Notes: generated from the sequence alone by a model not told the origin. A DNA stretch of 16,373 nt from Sulfurimonas sp. (GCA_027063585.1 JAMORM010000222.1:1-16373); one strand, 5' to 3'. Shown: positions 1 through 8,418, numbered from the stretch's first letter. Numbers and translations: made by a program.

Positions 1-1
1 C

Positions 2-793
2 GTTGACTCAGGAACGGGAAAAAAGAGTTTTATTGGAGAAATTTTTAAACCTATGAGCTATATGATGGGTTCAATGTTTCGCTTTTTCTTTGGTGAGAAT
101 TCAAAAAATCTCACAGAAGTAGTCTCGGCAGACTTTGACTTTGTAAACCATATGCTTCTGACATTTATACAAACAGATGGAGAAAAAGCAGTCAATTTTC
201 TCTATTTTGAACTTTTAGGGCTAGAGAGTATTTACGCAACAGAAGTTGAATCTTGCCGTGTAAAACAAAGCGGATTTATTTTCACTTGGGATGAAAAAAC
301 ATTTACAAAGGGCATACCGACAAATACAAAGTTTGATATGGAAGCCGGTTTTTTTGGAAGTTTATTAAATGATTCAAGTGCTTACAGCGAACTCAATACA
401 ACAGTTGAAACACATAGAATACCGTTTGCCGACTGGGGAACACATGACATGGTAAACCTCTCAACAGACGACTGGCTTGACTGGTGTAAAAGAAACCAGG
501 GAAGACAGAAAAAAGGACTTTTTGGACGTTTCATAGATACTTTTACAAGTTTTGTTTTAGGCAACAACAGAAGCACAACTTATGACGGGCAAATTGACAA
601 TTTATTAAAAGACAATAACTGGGCAGTAGTTGAGTATAAAGAAAAAGTACATAAAGAACTCGTACTTCATCTTAAAAAAATAACTCTTGATGATATTAAT
701 GCAAGCTCTGCCGGAACTACCACAGAATTTAAAGTTATAAAAGTTACACGAGGGAATCAAAATAGCAACAATCAAAGCAGAGGTATGCATTAA
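2..793 (+). CDS. Unrecognised protein at the head of the Tad operon (5' partial)
   Basis: I do not recognise this protein. The frame is open to the window edge with no start codon before the ATG at 53. That ATG has only a distant GGAG (35-38, about 14 nt away), so the gene probably begins outside the window; if 53 is the real start the product has 246 residues. The visible protein begins with a Gly/Phe/Met-rich stretch (MMGSMFRFFFG) that could be an amphipathic or membrane-contacting helix. It continues as a mixed, Asp/Asn-rich soluble-looking region and ends in a polar Asn/Ser tail. There are only two Cys and no nucleotide-binding motif. Its TAA stop shares an A with the ATG of tadZ (TAATG at 791-795), so it is translationally coupled to the pilus genes and is probably an accessory pilus protein. 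That role rests on position alone. Confidence 0.6.
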   Translation, partial: VDSGTGKKSFIGEIFKPMSYMMGSMFRFFFGENSKNLTEVVSADFDFVNHMLLTFIQTDGEKAVNFLYFELLGLESIYATEVESCRVKQSGFIFTWDEKTFTKGIPTNTKFDMEAGFFGSLLNDSSAYSELNTTVETHRIPFADWGTHDMVNLSTDDWLDWCKRNQGRQKKGLFGRFIDTFTSFVLGNNRSTTYDGQIDNLLKDNNWAVVEYKEKVHKELVLHLKKITLDDINASSAGTTTEFKVIKVTRGNQNSNNQSRGMH

Positions 794-1986
794 TGATAAT
801 AGCCTATGTATCAAAAGTAGACAAAGAGTGTTACCGTGATTTAAAAGATGAATTTACAGATGTAAAAAATTTCAACTCTATTAACGACTTTATCAGTTTT
901 TATGCAGCAAGTAAAAACCGCGATGTGGTATTGCTTTACCGAGTAGAAAGCCTGGAAGACATAGAAAAAATCTCCGATATACACTTTAACAATAATATTT
1001 ATATGATAGTGTTAGGCAAAAATGATACGGAATTTTCTTTGCTTGCAGGAAAAATAGGCGTAGATGTTTACCTCAGCGAAGAAGGAGCCGATTCAGGACT
1101 CATCACAAACCTCATCATAAAATCGCAAAGTATTATAAAACAGCGACGAGGAAACAGTAATATTTCCGTATTTACAGGCATTAGCGGCGGGGTAGGAACA
1201 ACAACAATTTCTATGAATCTTGCAAAAACGCTGGCACAAACCCATCCCGATAAAAATATCCTCTTTTTAGATTTTGCCTATACAAAAGCAATATCCAATC
1301 TCTTTTTTAATCATCCTCAGCCGAAAAAAACCATAGTAGATATATCTAACGTACAACATTTAGATATGCAGGAACTCTTTGACAACGGTCTGGAAAAATT
1401 AAACGACAATTTTTACTTTGTACCGGGAGTGCAAAAACATACAGACAGAGAAGAGTTGGAAAAACCTGAAAATATACAAATGTTTTTAAACTTCATCATG
1501 TTTATTAAAGAAAAATTTGACTTTATCATTATAGACGTAGGGGTCTTTGAAGATGTGGATCTCGAAATTGATATTCAAGAAATTGCCGATAATATTTTTG
1601 TCATTACAGAATTTTCTATACCCTCTATGTCTATTTTAAAAACATATATAGACATTATAGACAAAAGCGGATGGTATTCCAAAACACATATCATTGCAAA
1701 TCGTTCCGACTCTTTTGGAAGTGTCACTCACGAAGAAGCAAGAAAAATACTCTCAAAAGGTTTAAAACATAATTTTGAAATTGCTTTTGCTCTGCCAAAT
1801 GATGCAATGCATTTACGAGAGTGCTGGAATGAAGCACAACTTGTTTGCGATGAATACCCTGATGCTCCTTTTATGACAAAGCTCAAAGAGTTTGGAGAAA
1901 ACTTTTTTATACATGACGCCTCCCTATATGAAAATGCACATAAAGGTAAAAACTCTTTTTGGGCTAAGGTAAAACAATGGCTTTAA
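793..1986 (+). CDS. tadZ: TadZ/CpaE-like pilus assembly ATPase of the ParA/MinD superfamily
   Basis: The 397-residue product has the two-part TadZ/CpaE layout. Residues 1 to about 115 form a receiver-like domain, and a ParA/MinD-type P-loop domain follows. The P-loop (residues about 129-138, GISGGVGTTT) keeps the Gly-Gly-x-Gly frame but has Ser131 and Thr136 where typical ParA proteins carry lysines. A second-strand Asp follows (ILFLDF, 156-161), and a Walker B-like strand sits at 243-248 (DFIIID). In studied Tad systems TadZ/CpaE localises the pilus machine at a pole or focus; loss of the P-loop lysines is common in this family and suggests binding without normal hydrolysis. The gene starts in the stop codon of the preceding gene and overlaps tadA by 10 nt. 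Family assignment is firm; the localising role is taken from homologues. Confidence 0.9.
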   Translation: MIIAYVSKVDKECYRDLKDEFTDVKNFNSINDFISFYAASKNRDVVLLYRVESLEDIEKISDIHFNNNIYMIVLGKNDTEFSLLAGKIGVDVYLSEEGADSGLITNLIIKSQSIIKQRRGNSNISVFTGISGGVGTTTISMNLAKTLAQTHPDKNILFLDFAYTKAISNLFFNHPQPKKTIVDISNVQHLDMQELFDNGLEKLNDNFYFVPGVQKHTDREELEKPENIQMFLNFIMFIKEKFDFIIIDVGVFEDVDLEIDIQEIADNIFVITEFSIPSMSILKTYIDIIDKSGWYSKTHIIANRSDSFGSVTHEEARKILSKGLKHNFEIAFALPNDAMHLRECWNEAQLVCDEYPDAPFMTKLKEFGENFFIHDASLYENAHKGKNSFWAKVKQWL

Positions 1987-3542
1987 AAGAGAAAATCAAA
2001 GAACGTCATAGTCATATTGAAGATAATGTACAGGTAAAAAGTGCAGCTACAACTCTGCAGATTGAAGAAAATCTCTGTTCGGAATTTTGTTTTCCACTTA
2101 TATACAGAAATAATGAATATTTCCAACTCGCCTGTTCTATTTATGATGCTTTTGTAGAAAAATTAAATATTAACGGGCAACTCACGGAAAGAATGATACG
2201 AGAAGTTGTCGTAAAACATATTTCGGAATTTACCTTGCCAAAACCTACACTCAAAATAGAGATAGCCGACTTTGTTATAGACAACCTGCTTTATTACGGT
2301 CCGATTTCAACAATTATGCGCCTTGCAGGACAAGGACTGAATGATATTTTAGTCAATACAAAAGATTACATTGATGTTATTTACAACGGACAAACCATAG
2401 CAACGCCTTTTAAATTTAGAAGCGAAGAAGATTTACGCCGATTTATCAACAGAATGCTGATGGTTTCAAACAGAAAAATTGACGAATCGCACCCTATCGC
2501 TTCTGCAAAATTACCCGACGGTTCACGTATTGAAATACAAATACCGCCCGTCTCTGCAAACTTAGATAGTGACGGCAACCCCGGCTCTTATGTAACCGTG
2601 AGAAAATTTCGTGAAATTCCTCTGCTTTTTGAAACGCTTATTGATTCAAATATGATAGATTTAAAAATGGCATATTTTCTGATAAAAGCCATACGCGGAA
2701 AATTAAATATTGTCGTCTCCGGCGGTACTTCAAGCGGAAAAACAACCTTTTTAAATGCTATTACACGTTTTATAGATGAGGGCGACCAACTCCTCACTAT
2801 TGAAGACACAAAAGAGATGAAACCGCAAATGCCCTGTCATGCTATTCGTTCATTTGAGGCACGCCCTCCCAATGAAGAAGGCGCAGGTGCAATTAGTATT
2901 GAAAGTTTGTTACGTACGGCTTTGCGTTCAAGTCCAAGGCGAATTATTGTTGGAGAGTGTAGAGGTCCCGAAATTGTTACCATGCTTAATGCTATGAATA
3001 CGGGGCATCCGGGTTCCATGACGACCATTCATGCGGATGACACAAAAGAAGCCATAGTAAGAATTGAAAATATGTTTTTAGAGGCTAGACCCACAGCAAA
3101 TATGACTTTTGTACGTTCGCAAATCATTTCAGCGGTTGATTTAATAGTTCAAATTGTACGTTTTCCTGATGGGACAAGACGCATCGTCAAAATTTCTGAG
3201 CCTGAAAAGCGTATAGAAGAAAACGGCGTTGTTTCCATGCTGGATTTATTTGAATTTCAACGTAATGTCAACAGTGACAATCCAATGGATTCAAGCGGAA
3301 ATTTTAAAGCAATTTCAGGTTCTTCACGAGCTATTTTAAAAATGCTGCACAACGGTGTCACGATGGAGAGTCGTATATTTGACAATGATTATGTCGTCAG
3401 CAAAGAGATGCTTACAAACGAGCTAAAAGAGTTTCATCCAAAACGAATGTGCGGCTGGAAAACCAACTATATGTCCGAGATTATTCAATCATCGTATATC
3501 TCAGGAAAAAGCATATTAGAAAGATGGCCGAACTTAAAATAA
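1977..3542 (+). CDS. tadA: TadA/CpaF secretion ATPase, motor of the Tad pilus
   Basis: This 521-residue protein is a cytoplasmic hexameric ATPase of the VirB11/GspE superfamily, which powers pilin extrusion through TadB/TadC. All core motifs are visible: Walker A GGTSSGKTT (249-257), Asp box IEDTKE (275-280), Walker B with IIVGECRGPE (323-332) and His box GHPGSMTTIHAD (343-354). The N-terminal domain, about residues 90-215, contains the CpaF-type stretch NDILVN and a helical hairpin region before the P-loop. The length is slightly above the usual 420-500 because of a longer N-terminus and a C-terminal tail after about residue 420. Its first codons overlap the end of tadZ, and its TAA overlaps the ATG at 3542, so tadZ, tadA and tadB should be made together. 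A complete catalytic set argues for an active motor. Confidence 0.95.
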   Translation: MALKEKIKERHSHIEDNVQVKSAATTLQIEENLCSEFCFPLIYRNNEYFQLACSIYDAFVEKLNINGQLTERMIREVVVKHISEFTLPKPTLKIEIADFVIDNLLYYGPISTIMRLAGQGLNDILVNTKDYIDVIYNGQTIATPFKFRSEEDLRRFINRMLMVSNRKIDESHPIASAKLPDGSRIEIQIPPVSANLDSDGNPGSYVTVRKFREIPLLFETLIDSNMIDLKMAYFLIKAIRGKLNIVVSGGTSSGKTTFLNAITRFIDEGDQLLTIEDTKEMKPQMPCHAIRSFEARPPNEEGAGAISIESLLRTALRSSPRRIIVGECRGPEIVTMLNAMNTGHPGSMTTIHADDTKEAIVRIENMFLEARPTANMTFVRSQIISAVDLIVQIVRFPDGTRRIVKISEPEKRIEENGVVSMLDLFEFQRNVNSDNPMDSSGNFKAISGSSRAILKMLHNGVTMESRIFDNDYVVSKEMLTNELKEFHPKRMCGWKTNYMSEIIQSSYISGKSILERWPNLK

Positions 3543-4477
3543 TGACTGCTTTACAAATAGATATATTACTCATTTTTATCATTACATGTAGCGCTACGGC
3601 TTTAGGCTATATATTTCTTATAGAATACCAACGTACAAAACACATTAACTACATTAAACATGTCATATCACTCGTGGATGTGGATGAAGATGATATTTTA
3701 CGAGAAAAACATTTAGAGAGTAAAAATACGCTCAAAAATAAAATAAATGCCCTGATGCTTCAAGCGGGATTGCATTTTTCTCCTTATATTTTTGCACTTA
3801 TTTTTCTTGCATTTTGTTTATTGAGCGGCTCACTTTTTGCACTTTTTTTACGTCATTGGAGCGGATATATCATAGGATTACCCTTTGGGGCTTTCATCTT
3901 TTATATGATTTTACAGACTATTATACAAAATAGAAAAAAGAAATTTAACAAGGCATTAGCCGTTGCAATTTCCGTACTAGTGAAAATGCTGAAAAACGGT
4001 ATAGGATTTGAGCAGGCACTCAGCAAATCGGTTTCCGTTTCTGGTTCAAAACTCTTTCGCGACATATTTAAAAAGTTTTTTCAGGAAAAAAACACTATCG
4101 GTGAGATGGAAGCTTTTACGAATTTAAACCAATTTGTTCACTCAAAAGAGCTCCGTATATTTGCATTAGCCATTAAAATAGGAAGAGAAAGCGGCGGACA
4201 ATTTTCAAATACTTTGGAAAAAGTTGAAAAAACGATTACCTACAGAGAAAAAATGCAAGAAAAAGTGGATGTCGTTACAAGAGAAGGGAGTGTAGGCTCT
4301 TATGTTGTTGTTTTAATCACCATCTTTTTATATTTCTCGCTCAATGGGAATTTTGACGGGAAATTACATCAATATTTTATGGAATCGTCTTATGGAAGAT
4401 TTGAGCTTTTAGGTATAGCTCTTTGGGTTTTTACCGGAATAATGATTAATAAAATACTGACAAAGGTCAACAAATGA
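3542..4477 (+). CDS. tadB: TadB-like inner-membrane platform protein (T2SSF domain)
   Basis: I chose the ATG at 3542, giving 311 residues, because it forms the same TAATG junction with the preceding stop as at 793 and opens directly into a membrane helix. An in-frame ATG at 3524 is also possible. Neither has a clear Shine-Dalgarno, which fits coupled translation. Predicted membrane segments lie at about 7-27, 82-102, 105-125, 251-268 and 288-305. The cytoplasmic T2SSF/GspF-type helical domain spans about 133-245 and carries the typical stretches LVKMLKNGIGFEQAL and GRESGGQFSNTLEKV. TadB and TadC are thought to form the platform on which TadA acts. The gene ends in an ATGA overlap with tadC. 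Confidence 0.92.
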   Translation: MTALQIDILLIFIITCSATALGYIFLIEYQRTKHINYIKHVISLVDVDEDDILREKHLESKNTLKNKINALMLQAGLHFSPYIFALIFLAFCLLSGSLFALFLRHWSGYIIGLPFGAFIFYMILQTIIQNRKKKFNKALAVAISVLVKMLKNGIGFEQALSKSVSVSGSKLFRDIFKKFFQEKNTIGEMEAFTNLNQFVHSKELRIFALAIKIGRESGGQFSNTLEKVEKTITYREKMQEKVDVVTREGSVGSYVVVLITIFLYFSLNGNFDGKLHQYFMESSYGRFELLGIALWVFTGIMINKILTKVNK

Positions 4478-5310
4478 TAGAAACGTTTTCATATATTATT
4501 CTGTTTATTTCTCTTGCTATTCTTATCATCTTTGTCTCTTTGTATGCGTATGAGCACTATAAACACAGCTCACTGTTATCCGCCATTTTTGCTATACAAG
4601 ACGACATCATCATCAGTGACAATTTCAGTGCAAAAAAAGCAGAATTTAAACTAAAACTCCAAAGAGCAGGTCTTAAAAGAAGACAATTTAATGAAATAGT
4701 ATTTGCAAGCGTATTGGCAGGAGCAGCTCTAATATCTCTAGTGTTTATTATGGATTTCAGTTTTTTAAATGAGATTTTTTTAGTTGTATTAGGCATAGCT
4801 ATTGCATTATTTATGCCCTATTTATATGTTGAAGAACAGATAAAAGCAAGAATCAAAAGAATAGAAAACGATTTGCCCATCTTTATAGATTTATTAATTA
4901 TTATTCTTGAAGGTGGCGGCGGACTCAATAATGCCATAGATAAAGTAACAATAGAGGGAGAAAGTGTTCTGGGACCCGACCTTTTAGAAGAGTCTAAAAA
5001 GTTTAAAAATGAGTTTATAACATACTCAAGCAATGTAGCGTTTACAAATCTGGTGAACCGTACGGGGAGTGATGCCATTGCCACTATTGTCGGCTTTATG
5101 CGACTCTCCGAGGAGACGGGAATCGGGGTCAAATCAATATTTGAAAATCAGGCACAGGAGCTTAAATCAATGGAGATGTTAAATATAGAAAAAAAAGCTG
5201 CGACGATGAATATAGGTATTACTTTTGTAATGTTTATATTTATCTTACCTGCGGTTATTGCAATGATAGCATTTCCAATGGCAGCAGATGCCTTAATGCC
5301 GGGATTTTAA
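4474..5310 (+). CDS. tadC: TadC-like inner-membrane platform protein (T2SSF domain)
   Basis: The 278-residue second platform protein overlaps the previous gene by 4 nt (ATGA). Membrane helices are expected at about 5-25, 74-94, 98-118 and 245-268, with a T2SSF-type cytoplasmic helical domain between about 125 and 240. Its recognisable elements are an E-x-x-L-P-x-F-x-D-L stretch near residues 131-140, a glycine cluster at 147-150 and the second-half signature RLSEETGIGV (210-219). The order TadB then TadC and the split hydrophobic pattern match the usual pair. It should bind TadB and contact the TadA hexamer. The next gene follows after only 11 nt. Confidence 0.92.
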   Translation: MIETFSYIILFISLAILIIFVSLYAYEHYKHSSLLSAIFAIQDDIIISDNFSAKKAEFKLKLQRAGLKRRQFNEIVFASVLAGAALISLVFIMDFSFLNEIFLVVLGIAIALFMPYLYVEEQIKARIKRIENDLPIFIDLLIIILEGGGGLNNAIDKVTIEGESVLGPDLLEESKKFKNEFITYSSNVAFTNLVNRTGSDAIATIVGFMRLSEETGIGVKSIFENQAQELKSMEMLNIEKKAATMNIGITFVMFIFILPAVIAMIAFPMAADALMPGF

Positions 5311-5321
5311 AAGGGAGTAAT

Positions 5322-6200
5322 ATGAAAAATAGAAAAACAAGAATAATAATGGGAATAATGGTCGCTTTAGTGCTTTTTAGTTCATCCGTAGCACTGCTTT
5401 TATACTTAAAACAAAACAAACTCAAAGAGAATAAGCAAGAGAGTATTGAAGTTTTTGTCGCTGCAAAGAACATTAAAAAAGGCGATGTTCTCAATGCTAC
5501 ATCACTTAAAAAAGCAAAGTTTCCAAAAAGTTATATATCTTTTACACCGCTTACTGACAGTGAAATTATCAGCCGTTATGCACGTGTAAATATTTATAAG
5601 GATGAACCAATACGTTTGGAAAAAATATCTGCACAAAAGCCTGTTAAGGAGATAAAGCAAACAGTAAAAAAGAGCACAACAGAAGCACAGACGGCTCTAA
5701 ACAAAATACAGCAGGTAACAGAGGATACACTCAGCATTTCGCTCTCTGTATTTAAAAACAAAAATACGCTCTTAAGAGAAGGGGATTATGTAGATATTGT
5801 ATCTGTTATTCCCTCAAGCACTAAAACCGATAACTTTAACACAAAATATATAGCCTTACATGTAAAGATAAATAACTTTGTAAGTAATGGTAAAGCAACC
5901 GGTACACCAATTTCTTATAATGCAAAAAAGCAGATTGTGCGAGCCGATACTATTGTTTTACTGATGTCACCAAAAGATATTAAAAACTTTCTGGCGGTTT
6001 ATTATAAGACACAGGCTCTCAATGCAAACAGAGTGTACAACACAAACAATTACGGTGGGCAGTTATGGATGATAAAAACACCCAAAGTTATAGATGAAAA
6101 TCTGCAGGCGCAAAAGAAGCGGCTTATGATTGACAGAAAAGTCTATAAAAAAAGAGCAAAAAAGCAATATCAAAAGGTAAAAATTTCTTATGAAAAATAG
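5322..6200 (+). CDS. rcpC: RcpC/CpaB-like pilus assembly protein with SAF domain
   Basis: This 292-residue protein has one N-terminal membrane anchor (about 8-28) and then a periplasmic SAF domain (about 42-103; VFVAAKNIKKGDVL near its start). A Lys/Thr/Gln-rich linker follows, then the RcpC/CpaB domain (about 133-235), where LREGDYVDIVSV at 151-162 is the clearest family signature. The C-terminus beyond residue 265 is unusually basic. In Tad systems RcpC/CpaB is a periplasmic partner of the secretin and may touch peptidoglycan through its SAF region. A good ribosome site (AAGGGAG, 5311-5317) lies 4 nt before the ATG. The gene is co-directional with tadC and its end overlaps the next gene by 11 nt. 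Confidence 0.85.
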   Translation: MKNRKTRIIMGIMVALVLFSSSVALLLYLKQNKLKENKQESIEVFVAAKNIKKGDVLNATSLKKAKFPKSYISFTPLTDSEIISRYARVNIYKDEPIRLEKISAQKPVKEIKQTVKKSTTEAQTALNKIQQVTEDTLSISLSVFKNKNTLLREGDYVDIVSVIPSSTKTDNFNTKYIALHVKINNFVSNGKATGTPISYNAKKQIVRADTIVLLMSPKDIKNFLAVYYKTQALNANRVYNTNNYGGQLWMIKTPKVIDENLQAQKKRLMIDRKVYKKRAKKQYQKVKISYEK

Positions 6201-6612
6201 ACGCAGTTTTCGCAATGCTTTTGGAATGGGACAGATTATGGCAATGCTGCTTGTGGTTCTTCCAACTCTTGCTTTTGTTATTACTCTCATGATAGATTAC
6301 TGGAGTGTTATGCAAGAAGATTACAAATTAAAACTTATAGCCAATCAGACGTCTATGGTACTTGATGGCAAAGAAGATTTAAGAGCAGCCGATTTAAATA
6401 CTACACTTACTAATGAAATTAATAATATCTGCCCAAGAGGAACCACGCTTAGTTTTTCCACTCCCCAAGATGCGTCTACTCTCGGTCAGATTAGTGTTAC
6501 TATTGCTTATGTACATAATGGACCTTACTTTAAAAATAAAACATTAAATACCCAAATGCAAACCTATTCATACCATGATCAAAATATATCAATAACTGGC
6601 ACATGCCAATAA
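6190..6612 (+). CDS. TadE/TadG-like minor pseudopilin candidate
   Basis: This is a 140-residue protein with a short basic N-terminus, one hydrophobic helix (about 15-36, ending in a V-L-P-T-L pattern) and a small exported C-terminal domain. That layout, the V-L-P element inside the helix and its place between rcpC and the secretin gene fit TadE-type pseudopilins. The usual Glu five residues after the processing Gly is missing: the candidate site reads G-M-G-Q-I-M-A-M. The C-terminal domain has only two Cys (81 and 139), which could form a disulfide, and a beta-rich sequence between them. The start overlaps rcpC by 11 nt and has AAAAGG about 12 nt upstream. Minor-pilin function is inferred from layout and neighbours; sequence similarity to known TadE is weak. 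Confidence 0.6.
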   Translation: MKNRRSFRNAFGMGQIMAMLLVVLPTLAFVITLMIDYWSVMQEDYKLKLIANQTSMVLDGKEDLRAADLNTTLTNEINNICPRGTTLSFSTPQDASTLGQISVTIAYVHNGPYFKNKTLNTQMQTYSYHDQNISITGTCQ

Positions 6613-6625
6613 AAAAGAGGAAAAA

Positions 6626-8323
6626 ATGAAAAAAATACTATTATTACTTGGAATTTGTCTGAATCTTTTAGCAAATGACATTCTTGTTTTTAACAATGAG
6701 TATCAAGTTCTGCCACTTCAAAAAAAGATTAAAAGACTCATCGTCGGCAATAAAGAGACCATTAATGTTTCTCTTTTGGATGCAGTTTCGGCAAAAGGCA
6801 CTTTACTCAAAATATTTGGTAAAAAAACGGGCAATACTTCTATTTTGGTTATTTATAGAGATAACTCTATAGAAAATTATCATGTTTATGTCAATGAAAA
6901 TCTCGGATATATTCAAAAAATGATAAACATTATTGAACCAAATCTTTCACTCAGCAAGGTCGGAAACGACTCTACCGTCATTACGGGCATATTTAAAGAT
7001 CCGCATGACAAAAAAAGAATTTATGAAATTTTGCAAAAAGGCGGTATAAATATAGATAAACTTATGGATTTGACAAAAACACAAAAAGTCAACAAGATGA
7101 TTCGTACAAAACTCTACCTTATAGCTGTTGACAATCAAAAAGCAAAAGACTTAGGCGGAGTAACGGGTCTGAGCTTTTTCAACAAATATGTCAATGCAAC
7201 AGCCAATGCAGGCGCTGCAAATGCTGCAACCTTCAGTGGTTTTTTACTTGATAATCTAGGAAATTTCACGACATCAACCGGTAAATCAGTTCTTGCAACA
7301 CTCAATTTTTTACAAACCGAGGGAGTTGCCAATATACTTGATGATACTGTACTTATAACGACGGAAGACAAAAATGCAACCTTTCGTGTGGGCGGAGAGA
7401 TGTATATTCCGACTGGCATTACACAAAATGTAGGTACGTCACCAACCATACAGGTTACCTCAAAAGAGTACGGACTCAAACTCACTCTCACAAGTAAATT
7501 TATGCAGACAGATGGGTATATGCACATAAATGTCGATATTCAAGACAGTGCCATAGATACAAATATTGCACATAATGTTGCCCTTGGTAACGGTATATCA
7601 ATCCCCTCGTTCATCAGTAAAAATATACAAACAAATGTAGTCGTAAAGTCGGAGCAGGTCATTGCCCTTGGCGGACGTCTGCACAGTGAAAATTCTAAAA
7701 GTGAAGAAAAAATACCTGTTTTAGGTGATATTCCTGTTCTAGGTGAACTTTTTAAGCATAAAATAGAAAATTTAAGTACGACGGATTTGATCTTTTTACT
7801 CGTGCCTGAGATTGTAGATGCAAATGAAGAGATAGATGACACAAACTTTTACAGGAATTTCAAAAACTCAAGTAACGTTCTCCATGCAAAAGTCACAGAT
7901 GCTCCAAAAGAAGGAGTCGTTGACAGAAATATAACTGAGCAGACATCTGAGATTACACAGCATTCTAAGGCAAATACTATTCTCATTACACCCATTATTA
8001 TAGAAGAAGAAAACACAAAAGAGGTAAACAGCCAAACAACGCTACCAGAGGATATTCAAGAAATAACCCTTGAACTACAAAAAGAGCAACCTACACCCAC
8101 GCTCCAAACCTATGCTGTCAATACACAAAAAATATTTTTAAGAGAAAAACCCCTAAACGGCAAACGTGTCAATGTCTGGAAAAAGGGTCATAAATTTACG
8201 TCGGATGAGTCAAAAATAATTAACGGTATCAAATGGCTTAAGGTAAATCAAGACTGTTTTACTACATGTAAAGAGCTTGACAAAGATTTATGGATTTCTC
8301 AAAAATACATACAAGTATTATAA
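6626..8323 (+). CDS. rcpA: Tad secretin RcpA/CpaC with a C-terminal SH3-like extension
   Basis: The 565-residue product forms the outer-membrane channel of the pilus. An uncleaved-length signal peptide (1 to about 17, LLANDI at the end) is followed by the pilus secretin N-terminal domain (about 20-92), a BON/ring-building domain (about 93-160) and the secretin core (about 160-400). The core contains the RVGGEMYIPTG element (254-264) and ends in the family hallmark around VIALGGRLHSE and KIPVLGDIPVLGELF (345-376). Unlike ordinary RcpA/CpaC it goes on for about 165 residues: a Thr/Glu/Gln-rich linker (about 405-495) and a final domain of about 70 residues (496-565). The final domain has the bacterial SH3 pattern LREKP, KKG, GIKWLKV, LWISQKYI and two Cys (544, 548). 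A GAGG ribosome site precedes the ATG. The secretin call is firm and the SH3 call good. Confidence 0.93.
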   Translation: MKKILLLLGICLNLLANDILVFNNEYQVLPLQKKIKRLIVGNKETINVSLLDAVSAKGTLLKIFGKKTGNTSILVIYRDNSIENYHVYVNENLGYIQKMINIIEPNLSLSKVGNDSTVITGIFKDPHDKKRIYEILQKGGINIDKLMDLTKTQKVNKMIRTKLYLIAVDNQKAKDLGGVTGLSFFNKYVNATANAGAANAATFSGFLLDNLGNFTTSTGKSVLATLNFLQTEGVANILDDTVLITTEDKNATFRVGGEMYIPTGITQNVGTSPTIQVTSKEYGLKLTLTSKFMQTDGYMHINVDIQDSAIDTNIAHNVALGNGISIPSFISKNIQTNVVVKSEQVIALGGRLHSENSKSEEKIPVLGDIPVLGELFKHKIENLSTTDLIFLLVPEIVDANEEIDDTNFYRNFKNSSNVLHAKVTDAPKEGVVDRNITEQTSEITQHSKANTILITPIIIEEENTKEVNSQTTLPEDIQEITLELQKEQPTPTLQTYAVNTQKIFLREKPLNGKRVNVWKKGHKFTSDESKIINGIKWLKVNQDCFTTCKELDKDLWISQKYIQVL

Positions 8324-8356
8324 GTATTTCATATAGTTTAACTAAGTGTATATTAT

Positions 8357-8385
8357 TTGCTTTTATTATATAATAGTGATATAAT
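8357..8385 (+). promoter_or_regulatory. Predicted sigma-70 promoter of the pilin gene
   Basis: TTGCTT (8357-8362) and a perfect TATAAT (8380-8385) are separated by 17 bp, in the 95-bp gap before the pilin ATG. A second perfect TATAAT lies at 8369-8374 without a good -35 box. Transcription would start near 8392, giving a leader of about 27 nt that contains the ribosome site AAGGAG (8408-8413). A separate promoter would let the pilin be made in far greater amounts than the assembly proteins. Confidence 0.6.
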
Positions 8386-8391
8386 AATCAC
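8376..8391. promoter_or_regulatory. Operator-like dyad GTGAT-N6-ATCAC over the pilin -10 box
   Basis: The dyad GTGAT, ATAATA, ATCAC covers the downstream -10 hexamer of the pilin promoter. A wider AT-only inverted repeat (TTATTATAT at 8363-8371 and ATATAATAA at 8379-8387) covers both -10 candidates. The position suits a repressor, but the spacing fits neither FNR nor CRP sites, and the regulator is unknown. Confidence 0.3.
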
Positions 8392-8418
8392 AACTTTATC
8401 ACAAAAGAAGGAGAGAAT

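Noticed and set aside
7135..7527. Minus-strand ORF inside the secretin gene (also those at 4818-5132, 7540-7842, 8974-9255)
   Set aside because: These are shadows of clear + strand genes; their translations are low-complexity and match no family.
8351..8360. Sigma-54 promoter before the pilin gene
   Set aside because: A TTTGC resembling the -12 element exists, but no TGG/GG element stands 10 bp upstream; the TTGCTT-17-TATAAT fit is much better.
8376..8391. GTGAT-N6-ATCAC as a CRP or FNR site
   Set aside because: CRP needs TGTGA-N6-TCACA and FNR TTGAT-N4-ATCAA; here the half-sites are spaced differently, so only an unspecified operator-like dyad is reported.
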